Shown: positions 15,289 to 23,539 of the stretch, piece by piece
Layout of the letters: each line of letters starts with the position of its first letter
Position numbering within the stretch: the first letter of the stretch is position 1
DNA from: a virus
Virus record (IMG/VR): IMGVR_UViG_3300027839_001233
Location: 1-64,000 of that record
Length of the DNA stretch: 64,000 nucleotides
Direction: 5' to 3' (one strand)
The notes under the pieces: generated by a model
What the model was told of the DNA's origin: nothing
Databases searched by the model: none
The model's input: only the letters and a program-made list of their open reading frames with translations
Position numbers and translations under genes: made by a program

Positions 15289-15986
15289 AGTTGACCTCCA
15301 TTTATATCTATACATGCACCATGAATATAAGAACTCCCATTAGAACATAAAAAAACAATCGGGTCTACTATTTCCCGTACTGTTGCTAATCTACGTAATG
15401 GGATATTCTTGGCTAATAGCACTTGTTCATCCGTAGTCATTGATTGCATCAACATTTCTGTCATGGTTTGACTTGGGCAAACACAATTTATATTTATTCC
15501 TTTATGTCCAAATTCATATGCTAACTGACGAGTGAATCCTATAATTCCAGCTTTAGATGAAGTATAATGTATACCACTAACAATACTTCTATTTCTTCCT
15601 GCTATTGAAGATACATTAACTATCTTCCCTCCCGGTTTCATTGACTTTAAAGCCTCTTGGCATGAAACAAAATAAGATGCTAAATTAACTTTTAGAACTT
15701 CATCCCATTCAAGAATATCGATTTCAGCTAACGGTTTACAATAATTGACCCCCGCACAGTTTATTAAGATATCAATATTGGAATCTAATCGTTTTATACG
15801 ATTGAACGCTTCTACTATTTCAGTGTAATATAAAATATCTGCTTTTATATGAACACCTTCACTATTTTTGATTTCGGTCCGAGATAAATAATAAACATTT
15901 TCATTTTTATCTAAAAAATAATCAACCACGCCTTTACCTATTCCTCTACTTCCCCCAACAACTACAACTGTTTTACTCGTAGACAT
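15285..15986 (-). CDS. Short-chain dehydrogenase/reductase
   Basis: This is a 233-residue classical SDR. The cofactor loop is VVVVGGSRGIG (TGxxxGIG type), the structural motif is INCAG, the catalytic Ser is in IVNVSSIAG, and the catalytic Tyr and Lys are in YTSSK. It is a FabG-like NAD(P)H oxidoreductase. In this operon it most likely reduces or oxidises a sugar intermediate. It overlaps the upstream cupin gene by 14 bases and the next gene by 4. Confidence 0.9.
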   Translation of the reverse strand: MSTSKTVVVVGGSRGIGKGVVDYFLDKNENVYYLSRTEIKNSEGVHIKADILYYTEIVEAFNRIKRLDSNIDILINCAGVNYCKPLAEIDILEWDEVLKVNLASYFVSCQEALKSMKPGGKIVNVSSIAGRNRSIVSGIHYTSSKAGIIGFTRQLAYEFGHKGININCVCPSQTMTEMLMQSMTTDEQVLLAKNIPLRRLATVREIVDPIVFLCSNGSSYIHGACIDINGGQL

Positions 15987-16386
15987 GATCTACATCTGGT
16001 CTAGTAATTGCATATCTTGCACCAACATCAGAAATACATTTAATCTGATGCCATACGTTGTTTGGTACTATAATGATATCCCCGGTATTGACTTTCTGGT
16101 ATCCTTGACCATCAATCCACCATTCCCATTCGCCGTCAAGTATCACCCAGTTTTCATCAGCATCCGGATGATAATGTCGTCTGTTACCTTCATTCTTTAA
16201 CTGTTGAATTACTACCCCACCAAACAACTCATTATATGCTACCCTGACTGCCCAAGACCCCATACCCAAATCTTTTCTTAATTCCTCAAGATTTATGGTA
16301 GATATATTTTGATATTTTAACACAGTATCCCAATCAGCGGAAATTAGACCATCACTTTTTAATACTTCTACTAAATCTGTACTCAT
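15973..16386 (-). CDS. Cupin-domain protein
   Basis: This is a 137-residue protein. Cupin motif 1 is HYHPDADENWVILDGEWEWW and motif 2 is GDIIIVPNNVWHQIKC; metal-binding His residues are in place. The helical N-terminus (VEVLKSDGLISADWDTVLKY) is outside the barrel. It could be an isomerase, epimerase or sugar-binding protein acting on an intermediate of the adjacent pathway. It overlaps the SDR gene. Confidence 0.8.
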   Translation of the reverse strand: MSTDLVEVLKSDGLISADWDTVLKYQNISTINLEELRKDLGMGSWAVRVAYNELFGGVVIQQLKNEGNRRHYHPDADENWVILDGEWEWWIDGQGYQKVNTGDIIIVPNNVWHQIKCISDVGARYAITRPDVDHVYE

Positions 16387-16395
16387 ATTATTCTC

Positions 16396-17262
16396 TTATG
16401 CCTCTAATGTATCATGCCATTTAAAACGATCATTTAATTCTTCCGTAAATAAATTATTTAGAAGATTATCATCAAGTTTCATTGTATCTGTATGATTAGG
16501 AACTACTATATCTCTAAAATATCTAGCTTGTGCTAATTGATCATGGAGAGTAAGAAAGTTTCTTTTACCTCTATAATCTATATGATCAGCAGCTTCTAAA
16601 TATTTAGTATAGTTCTTATGATATTTTAAACCTTTGTTTTCTTCTTCTGTAATTTCATCTACTTCCTTATCATCAATTCTAAATCCATAAGCCTTACCAT
16701 AGTTATAAAAATTCAATCCAGTAATAAAAATCTCTTGTACTGGATAATTCAATATCATTAGAAGACCAGCGTATCCATTATTAAAACTAGAATTAGAATG
16801 AACACCATTCTCGACATATGCCTTTCCCTTAATTTCATTGGCAATATTTCCCCTCAATACAGGATCTATAATGTACAATGGGATATCATACTGTGACACA
16901 TATTGTTTATAATTTGCTTCAGTATCTGGCATTCTCCAATTAGTTTCTCCTTCTTTTATTTTACAATTTTCCCCAACAACTATGTATTTAATACCTTTTC
17001 TGTTTTCTTCTTCTTTTAAGAATTCTCCTAGAATTGGACCATAACAATTATTTAAGTTATGAACCAAAATATCAGTTCGAGATCCATAATCTACAGGATC
17101 AGGAATAGTTTCATTGATTCTTATAACTAAATCATAAGAATCGATTACGGATCCTAAACCAGACCCCATTATATGTGGGGACGGTCCAACATACGCAACA
17201 CGTTTACCAGATACAAGATTTGAAAAGTTTTCATCTTTATTAATATTTAGATATGCGGGCAT
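16396..17262 (-). CDS. Sialyltransferase-like glycosyltransferase (GT29-like)
   Basis: This is a 288-residue protein. The stretch VAYVGPSPHIMGSGLGSVID and the following DLVIRINE, then DYGSRTDILVHN, match the N-terminal sialyl motif of GT29-type sialyltransferases and related CMP-sugar enzymes. The later HSNSSFNNGYAGLLMILNY plus IFITGLNFYN fits the second motif. No signal peptide, so it is cytoplasmic. It would transfer the CMP-activated sugar made by the two cytidylyltransferases. The assignment rests on motifs alone. Confidence 0.65.
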   Translation of the reverse strand: MPAYLNINKDENFSNLVSGKRVAYVGPSPHIMGSGLGSVIDSYDLVIRINETIPDPVDYGSRTDILVHNLNNCYGPILGEFLKEEENRKGIKYIVVGENCKIKEGETNWRMPDTEANYKQYVSQYDIPLYIIDPVLRGNIANEIKGKAYVENGVHSNSSFNNGYAGLLMILNYPVQEIFITGLNFYNYGKAYGFRIDDKEVDEITEEENKGLKYHKNYTKYLEAADHIDYRGKRNFLTLHDQLAQARYFRDIVVPNHTDTMKLDDNLLNNLFTEELNDRFKWHDTLEA

Positions 17263-17274
17263 TATTTATATTCC

Positions 17275-18132
17275 TTATAATTTAGATAAATCAAAAAATT
17301 CTGTTATTAGATCATAATTTAAATGATTTGTTTTTTGGCCATTTCGTTCTATAGGTACTATTTTCATTCTATCTAATACCGATAACATAAATTCTTTAAT
17401 TCGTAAAGATCGATTATCAGTCTTTAATGTATTTAATGGAAATGGAGAATATGCCATATTGAGGTGCTTCTCTATAGCTTCAAATTTAATAGCCGGACGT
17501 ATCCATTGCCACATTCTATCCATGTTTCCCATAGGATCACTAACTTGATTATGATTAGACTCACTAGAACTAATATCATTATTGTAGAGTATATTATGTG
17601 TTACTACGGCATCATTATAAAATGGAATTTCTAGAATATTGAAGAAATGACAAGATGACCATCCTCCATCAAACTCTAATGTGTATGGAAAGAACCAATC
17701 TAGTAATGAATTATGTACCATCTTAAATCCATTATGGGTAAACAAATGAGAAGAATAATTACAGCTTCTCAAAAAATCATGATCGCCTGAATATTTAGAT
17801 GAAATATTCTTCCATGGGTATACTGTAAGTGTTGCAGGCACAAGAACAGTTAGATCTTCTATTAGTTGATCCAAAATAGATTTATCACCTAATGCTTCAA
17901 TACCATAATCATAATCTACAAATCCATAATATTCATAATCTTTAGGAACCATGTCTACTAATATATTTCTAGTCTCCGCCCATGTAGTATTCGGACAAAA
18001 CTTAAGTGCATCAGGATGCGGAGAATCATGAGTTACAAAATAAAAATCACACTCATCTTTATTTGCAAATAACTTTATATGTTCCGGATTTGGTGTAGTC
18101 GGTGTTACTTGTAAAATGCATAATTTTTTCAT
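17275..18132 (-). CDS. Putative glycosyltransferase
   Basis: This is a 285-residue protein without a sure family. It shows GT-A-like features: an N-terminal strand (LCILQVTPTTPNPEH), a DxD-like acidic motif in YYGFVDYDYGIEALGD near residue 75, and a later HNGF...FDGGWSSCHFF segment. It starts by ATGA overlap with the dehydratase stop, so it is cotranscribed. The role is inferred mainly from the operon. Confidence 0.5.
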   Translation of the reverse strand: MKKLCILQVTPTTPNPEHIKLFANKDECDFYFVTHDSPHPDALKFCPNTTWAETRNILVDMVPKDYEYYGFVDYDYGIEALGDKSILDQLIEDLTVLVPATLTVYPWKNISSKYSGDHDFLRSCNYSSHLFTHNGFKMVHNSLLDWFFPYTLEFDGGWSSCHFFNILEIPFYNDAVVTHNILYNNDISSSESNHNQVSDPMGNMDRMWQWIRPAIKFEAIEKHLNMAYSPFPLNTLKTDNRSLRIKEFMLSVLDRMKIVPIERNGQKTNHLNYDLITEFFDLSKL

Positions 18133-19112
18133 TTGACTTCTTTTTTGTATACCTCAAGCCAATGTGTTGTCATTTCATTCATCATAGTTTCAAATGTATA
18201 TTTCTTGTCCCAATCAAATAAAGTCTTAGCTTTCGAACAATCCCCTTTAAGATACTTCAATTCATCTGGTCTCATGTATCTAGGATCTTGTTCTATGTAT
18301 TGAGTATAATCAAGTCCTAGCTTACTAAATACTTGATCACATAATTCCCTAATTGAATGTGTTATTCCTGTGGCTATCACAATATCATTAGGTTTATCAA
18401 GTTCAAGAATCTTTTTCATTGCTCTTACATAATCATATGAATGACCCCAATCTCTATAAGCATCAAGATTACCTAATGTTAAAACATCTTGTAGTCCTAA
18501 CTTAATTCTAACCGCAGCTTTAACTACTTTATTTGTTACAAAGTTAGCTCCCCGTCTAGGACTCTCATGATTAAATAGAATACCATTTGATGCAAATAAT
18601 TTATATGCTTTTCTATATGATCTAACTATATTATATGCATACAACTTTGCACATCCATATGGACTAACTGGTGTCATTGGGGTGGATTCTCTTTGATAAT
18701 TATCATCATCTACTGAATTACCAAACATCTCAGATGAACTAGCTTGATAGAATCTTGCGGCTGGGCATATCTGTCTATAGCATTCTAACATATTTAATAC
18801 ACCCAATGCATTAACTTGGCATGTAAACTGAGGTTGATCGAAACTTATTCGCACATGACTTTGTGCAGCCAGATTATATATTTCATCTGGCATTATTGCC
18901 ATCATAGCTTTTTGTATAGATGAAATATCTAGTAAATCACCATATGTTATATTGACCTTACCGTCAAGATGATCAATGCGGGTGTGCTGATGTTCAGGAG
19001 TTGAGTTTCTCCTTACTATTCCGTGTACATCGTATCCTTCATCTAATAAATGTTCAGATAAATATGAACCATCCTGGCCAGCTATTCCTGTTATAAATGC
19101 TTTCTTTTTCAT
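18129..19112 (-). CDS. gmd: GDP-mannose 4,6-dehydratase
   Basis: This is a 327-residue extended SDR. The cofactor loop is ITGIAGQDGSYLSEHLL. The family signature RRNSTPEHQHTRIDHL, the SSSEMFG loop, the catalytic SPYGCAK (YxxxK) and FNHESPRRGANFVTNK are all typical of Gmd. It converts GDP-mannose to GDP-4-keto-6-deoxymannose. Together with the adjacent DegT aminotransferase this can give GDP-perosamine or a related amino sugar. It overlaps both neighbours by 4 bases. Confidence 0.93.
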   Translation of the reverse strand: MKKKAFITGIAGQDGSYLSEHLLDEGYDVHGIVRRNSTPEHQHTRIDHLDGKVNITYGDLLDISSIQKAMMAIMPDEIYNLAAQSHVRISFDQPQFTCQVNALGVLNMLECYRQICPAARFYQASSSEMFGNSVDDDNYQRESTPMTPVSPYGCAKLYAYNIVRSYRKAYKLFASNGILFNHESPRRGANFVTNKVVKAAVRIKLGLQDVLTLGNLDAYRDWGHSYDYVRAMKKILELDKPNDIVIATGITHSIRELCDQVFSKLGLDYTQYIEQDPRYMRPDELKYLKGDCSKAKTLFDWDKKYTFETMMNEMTTHWLEVYKKEVK

Positions 19113-20149
19113 TTTTCCTTCTCTATTTTTAATACAGTTTCACATATATATTCAATATCATCATCAGTAAGAGTCAAGGATGATGGCAAATATACAATAC
19201 TTTTATAAACTTTTTCTGTAACTGGGAATTCTTTATGTGAATAGAAATAATTATTATGATATATCGGAACGTAATATTGAGTTGCCGATATTCCTGATTC
19301 TTTTAATTTAGATATCAATGTTAAAGGGTCATCAGATCTAATTATAATTCCCCAGGATGAATCATAACCATAATCAATTATATCTAAATATTGTTTATAT
19401 TTATTCCATATTCTGTTTCGAATACTTAGTAATTCATCTAACTTCTCTAATTGATCTAGGCCGTATGCTGCAAGAATATCATTAAACTTAAGATTTAAAC
19501 CTACATGTTCATGTATCCTAGTTTTTCTCCAGTTGCCACCTTGATCTCTTAATTGAAGACTTCTCTCGTAGATGTTTTTGTCGTTGGTAAATAATACTCC
19601 ACCTTGACCAGTTGTAACTAGCTTAGGAACTGAGAATGAGAATGTGCCAAATAATCCTTTCTGACCACAATCTCTAATACCTATTCCCTGACAAGAATCT
19701 TCAATCATTAAAACTTCGCTATCATCACATGCATCACTTATTAAATCTCTATCTTCACCACAATACCCATTATGGTTTACAAAGATAATACCTGAACATG
19801 CAGCCATGCGCTCTATGACTAAATCAGGATTCATGCATAGTGTATCTTCTTTTATATCTATCAATTCAATATCCAGATTTAAAAATTTAGCTACATTTGC
19901 TGCTGCCAAGAAAGAATATGCAGGAAACAAAATAGTTTCCCCTTTTATGAATCCACAGGCATTCATACCTAACAATAATGCCGATGTTCCTGAATTAGTA
20001 GAAACGCAATACTTACTATTAGTTATCTCACATATTTTCTCTTCAAACTTTCTAACAGTTTCTCCTGGTCCTACGAAACCAGTTTCCATCTGACTACAAA
20101 CTCTTTTAACACTAGATGACATTACTAATGGTTCTACTTGATGTATCAT
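19109..20149 (-). CDS. DegT/DnrJ/EryC1 sugar aminotransferase
   Basis: This is a 346-residue PLP enzyme. It shows STNSGTSALLLGM (phosphate binding), VNHNGYCGEDRDL, MIEDSCQGIG, and the PLP lysine in FSVPKLVTTGQGG. The family moves an amino group from glutamate to a 4-keto sugar. Next to gmd, the likely product is a GDP-4-amino-6-deoxy sugar such as perosamine. It is somewhat shorter than typical members (about 370). Substrate inferred from context. Confidence 0.9.
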   Translation of the reverse strand: MIHQVEPLVMSSSVKRVCSQMETGFVGPGETVRKFEEKICEITNSKYCVSTNSGTSALLLGMNACGFIKGETILFPAYSFLAAANVAKFLNLDIELIDIKEDTLCMNPDLVIERMAACSGIIFVNHNGYCGEDRDLISDACDDSEVLMIEDSCQGIGIRDCGQKGLFGTFSFSVPKLVTTGQGGVLFTNDKNIYERSLQLRDQGGNWRKTRIHEHVGLNLKFNDILAAYGLDQLEKLDELLSIRNRIWNKYKQYLDIIDYGYDSSWGIIIRSDDPLTLISKLKESGISATQYYVPIYHNNYFYSHKEFPVTEKVYKSIVYLPSSLTLTDDDIEYICETVLKIEKEK

Positions 20150-20700
20150 GGTTTTGTTGCTTCAATATTCAGACTTATCAACCGTCCAGTGGAATCCATA
20201 TGTGGAATATATGCCATTGAATAATCATCGTAATCTTCTGGCATAACGTCTTGCCATCTATATCGACTAACATGTGTAAACCCACATTCATATAAAGTTT
20301 CACTCATAGACTTGAAATCATAAGTTGTTTTTTGATAGATATATTTATTTTCTCCATCAACTATTATCTTCCAACGTCCAAATATAGGACCTAATATACC
20401 TTGGTGATTTAAGTCACCGGTTGTTGAATATACACTAACTATTGATTCGAAATCGGGAACCGATAATCTAAGAGTTCCGCCCGATTTTAATACTCTTTTC
20501 CACTCAGTTAAAACACCTGGTATTTGAAATCTATCAAAATACACTAATGCTCCACATGAGTAAATTATGGATACACTGTCTGATTCAATCATAGGTAGAG
20601 TTTCTATTGTATGACAATAATCTATATGTTCAGAATTATTTATATCTACATGGACATATCCTGGAAGAAATCTATCTCCGCATCCCAAATGTAAATTCAT
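20146..20700 (-). CDS. SAM-dependent methyltransferase
   Basis: This is a 184-residue class I methyltransferase. MNLHLGCGDRFLPGYVHVDI is motif I plus the acidic ribose-binding position. SIIYSCGALVYF and WKRVLKSGGTLRLSVPDFE are motifs like those of small sugar or polysaccharide methyltransferases. It likely methylates a sugar of the phage-encoded glycan. ATGA overlap with the aminotransferase gene. Confidence 0.85.
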   Translation of the reverse strand: MNLHLGCGDRFLPGYVHVDINNSEHIDYCHTIETLPMIESDSVSIIYSCGALVYFDRFQIPGVLTEWKRVLKSGGTLRLSVPDFESIVSVYSTTGDLNHQGILGPIFGRWKIIVDGENKYIYQKTTYDFKSMSETLYECGFTHVSRYRWQDVMPEDYDDYSMAYIPHMDSTGRLISLNIEATKP

Positions 20701-21119
20701 TGACTCTGTCCTTGTTCAATCAAATGAGGAGTAATTCTAAATGTATCAGATTCATAATCACTTCCGCCTCTTGGACCTTTAGAGAAAACTACAAATTCAT
20801 TATCTTCTAACATGTTTAAAGCGTGAATTTCATATGGAGTAGAAGTAATCAAATCTCCCACCTCCATGATTTCACATTTAATGGAATCATTATCATCTCT
20901 AGCATCTGTATACCAATATTCCAATCTGCCTTTTGTAACCAAAATAGTTTGAGTACTTTGTTTATGGTAATGACTACCTCTCCATGCACCTTTTACTGAT
21001 TTTATTATTGCAACATGATCTATTTTATCCTTATAAAATAGATCAGCTATCACTCCCCTATCATCTTCATGGACTTCTAATGGTTCTTTTACTTCATTCC
21101 ATGAATTCCGTTTAATCAT
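20697..21119 (-). CDS. Cupin, sugar-epimerase or WxcM/FdtA-like
   Basis: This is a 140-residue cupin. DDRGVIADLF, then GSHYHKQSTQTILVTKGRLEYW, then VGDLITSTPYEIHALNM is the double-motif pattern of RmlC/FdtA-like sugar-modifying cupins. It may isomerise or epimerise a keto-deoxy nucleotide sugar, or simply bind it. It sits between two methyltransferase genes with 4-base overlaps at both ends. Confidence 0.75.
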   Translation of the reverse strand: MIKRNSWNEVKEPLEVHEDDRGVIADLFYKDKIDHVAIIKSVKGAWRGSHYHKQSTQTILVTKGRLEYWYTDARDDNDSIKCEIMEVGDLITSTPYEIHALNMLEDNEFVVFSKGPRGGSDYESDTFRITPHLIEQGQSQ

Positions 21120-22324
21120 TCTGTTATCCCATCCATATCCATAATTATGGCTTTGGGATTTATATTATATATAATTTCTTTAAGTTTACTTGATAGGTTC
21201 CATGACAATATCAATACATAAACCCCTTTATACTTTTCTAGTATTTCATCCCCGGTAATTAGTATTCTGCTTAATGGAGTATATTTTCCTTGTTTATATT
21301 CGGAACAATCCGTAACATAATCTATAACACTACTATCAAGATTATAAAAATTAAGAAATGTATTCCCCTTTGCTGCTGCACCAACTGCTACAATATTATG
21401 CCCCATAGTTTTCAAGGTATATATTTTCTGTAAAAAACTATTTCTTCTACTAAGAATACTTTGCATGAAAGAATCATACGTAGAAGGTTCAAATAAACCC
21501 ATAGCCTCTTCTTGAGCTTTAAACTCTCTAACTGAATAAGGAGAACGTACTTTCTTCTTTCCTGCATATATTCTTAATGATCCACCATGATAATCAACAA
21601 TCTCCGCATCATAAATATATAATCCAGCTTTTCCGAGTAGATTTTGTAAACCAGTTATCGTAAAATAACTAACATGTTCATGATAGATTTGATCAAAACG
21701 TTGAGTCTCAACTGATGTTGCCCAATATGGTTGTTCACATACAAATGTTCCATTCTCTACTAGTACGCTTGCAACACCTTTAGCAAAATCTAAAGGATCA
21801 TTAGAATGATTGAATACATTATTTGCTAGTACAACATCGGCGGCAGTCATATGATCTGCCATATTTAAATCAAAACACCCATGAATCACATCAATGTCAT
21901 TTTCGTTAGATATATCCACCATTGCTTTTGCTGCATCTACTCCAGATACATTCATTCCAATAGATTTAAATTGATTACATAAATAACCATCATTAGATCC
22001 AATTTCTACAAGTATAGATTCTGGTTTCAATGATAATTTTTCAGTCACCGTTAATGCATATTCCTCCCAATGAGCTCTCGCTATTCCCGAATTAGATGAT
22101 GTATACGAATAATCATAATCATTATATCGTTTAACAGCATCTGATTCATAACCCGTTTGGATATGTCCACACTTTTGACATAAATGACATTCTAATGGCA
22201 ACACTGGTTCTGATTCTTCTAATCGTTCTTCCCCTATAAACGTATCACTAAATGGATGAACTCCTAATTGAATTATAGGGATTAATGTTTTAGATTTACA
22301 TGATAGGCATTCAGTTCTTCTCAT
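21116..22324 (-). CDS. Zinc-ribbon C-methyltransferase
   Basis: This is a protein of about 402 residues. The N-terminal zinc ribbon (CLSCKSK...CHLCQKCGH) is followed by a SAM-binding domain (VEIGSNDGYLCNQF) and a C-terminal domain with VAVGAAAKGNTFLNF. This is the three-part layout of TylC3/NovU-type sugar C-methyltransferases. YHEHVSYF carries the expected His residues. I choose the ATG at 22324 (MRRTECLSC), which overlaps the upstream stop as ATGA. It methylates a keto sugar carbon. Confidence 0.85.
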   Translation of the reverse strand: MRRTECLSCKSKTLIPIIQLGVHPFSDTFIGEERLEESEPVLPLECHLCQKCGHIQTGYESDAVKRYNDYDYSYTSSNSGIARAHWEEYALTVTEKLSLKPESILVEIGSNDGYLCNQFKSIGMNVSGVDAAKAMVDISNENDIDVIHGCFDLNMADHMTAADVVLANNVFNHSNDPLDFAKGVASVLVENGTFVCEQPYWATSVETQRFDQIYHEHVSYFTITGLQNLLGKAGLYIYDAEIVDYHGGSLRIYAGKKKVRSPYSVREFKAQEEAMGLFEPSTYDSFMQSILSRRNSFLQKIYTLKTMGHNIVAVGAAAKGNTFLNFYNLDSSVIDYVTDCSEYKQGKYTPLSRILITGDEILEKYKGVYVLILSWNLSSKLKEIIYNINPKAIIMDMDGITE

Positions 22325-22731
22325 TTTATCCACGCCTTATCGTTTGATTGACCTAGATATGGTCCATTTTTAAATTCAAAGACCTTAGTTCCATCTTCAA
22401 TCATTTCAAAGAAATGGCCACCTCTAAATGTCATACAATAATCTGATGGCAACAATTCTACTTCTTGTAGTATTGTATCATCTAAATCATAAAATACAGC
22501 TTTAAGAACTCCAGCTATAACTATGATTGATTCTTGGGTTATATTATTTTCTTTCTTTACTTCTAAATGTTTATGTGCTTCAAATCTTTTTCCAGTATTA
22601 CCTTTTATTATAGCCATCTGTAAGGCTTCTTGTTCAGTAGTAACATCACATCTACCTTCACTTATGTCGTCAATATTCCCAACTACATGAAGAAGATTCC
22701 CAGGTTCAATTTTAGAATATATTTTTTCCAT
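22321..22731 (-). CDS. Third cupin-like protein
   Basis: This is a 136-residue protein. RFEAHKHLEVKKENN with ESIIVIAGVLKAVFYDLDD and LLPSDYCMTFRGGHFFEM has the spacing of a cupin, although motif 1 is weaker than in the other two. It is likely a sugar-processing or regulatory barrel protein of the same operon. It overlaps the next gene's start by 4 bases. Confidence 0.65.
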   Translation of the reverse strand: MEKIYSKIEPGNLLHVVGNIDDISEGRCDVTTEQEALQMAIIKGNTGKRFEAHKHLEVKKENNITQESIIVIAGVLKAVFYDLDDTILQEVELLPSDYCMTFRGGHFFEMIEDGTKVFEFKNGPYLGQSNDKAWIK

Positions 22732-22732
22732 T

Positions 22733-23539
22733 TTACGCTTGTATTAGTGTTAGGTTTCCCCAATCTTTATTGGGAGTGCTTATATTGTTTTGTATATTGG
22801 ATACAGATTTATATTTATTTGCTTTCATCTCGACATATATTTTATGTCTTGATTCGTCTGAGTGAGTTTCATGACTTACACATGAATGTTCACTTGATAT
22901 GAATCTATAGTTATTAACAAATTCATGTGGTTCTAAATCTTCTCTATCATCCAAATGACTACATATTTCAACTAAAGGAGTAGATTTATTAAATATCATT
23001 ATTCGGTTTAATAAATCTCTTTCTTCTGATCCCCAACCTACAAATTCTTCATCGAATCCTAAAACTGATTCAACTAGTTTTCGAGGATAAACCCAACAAC
23101 TACCATAACGGTCACCTTTTTTGAACTCATAATAAGATTCTTGATATGGGAACGTCATGCCATTTCTTGATCCGTCTTTAGTTTCATAACATGCAATCTT
23201 AAAAACAGTTGATGGACTTGATTCTAACATTGGGACTAATGTTTCTAAAAATTGACTATCAAATCTGAAATCACAATCCCAACCTAAAACGAAATCGGAT
23301 TCGCTTCGTTTAAATCCAAAATTCAAAAGTTTTCCTCTACTCCAATCACAATCAAGATCAACAACATAATGTGTTAAATTATCTAATTTTATAGTATCCG
23401 GATTTACTATATTTTCACTAACTGCTTCCGTTATAACAAACGCACAATCATTCAGGTTATCTTGAGTTGAGATAGATTTAATAGAATCGGGAATCATATG
23501 AAGTCTATCTTTCAAACACATACAAAATGTCAATATCAT
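22733..23539 (-). CDS. Family 2-like glycosyltransferase
   Basis: This is a 268-residue GT-A enzyme. The N-terminus LTFCMCLKDRLHMIPDSIKSI is the nucleotide-sugar-binding start, and DFVLGWDCDFRF carries the DxD metal site. YGSCWVYPRKLVESVLGFDE with EFVGWGSEERDLLNR matches the C-terminal galactosyltransferase-type domain. It resembles the second glycosyltransferase domain in the large upstream protein (both begin with TFCMCLK), so they probably arose by duplication. ATGA overlap with the large gene. Confidence 0.85.
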   Translation of the reverse strand: MILTFCMCLKDRLHMIPDSIKSISTQDNLNDCAFVITEAVSENIVNPDTIKLDNLTHYVVDLDCDWSRGKLLNFGFKRSESDFVLGWDCDFRFDSQFLETLVPMLESSPSTVFKIACYETKDGSRNGMTFPYQESYYEFKKGDRYGSCWVYPRKLVESVLGFDEEFVGWGSEERDLLNRIMIFNKSTPLVEICSHLDDREDLEPHEFVNNYRFISSEHSCVSHETHSDESRHKIYVEMKANKYKSVSNIQNNISTPNKDWGNLTLIQA

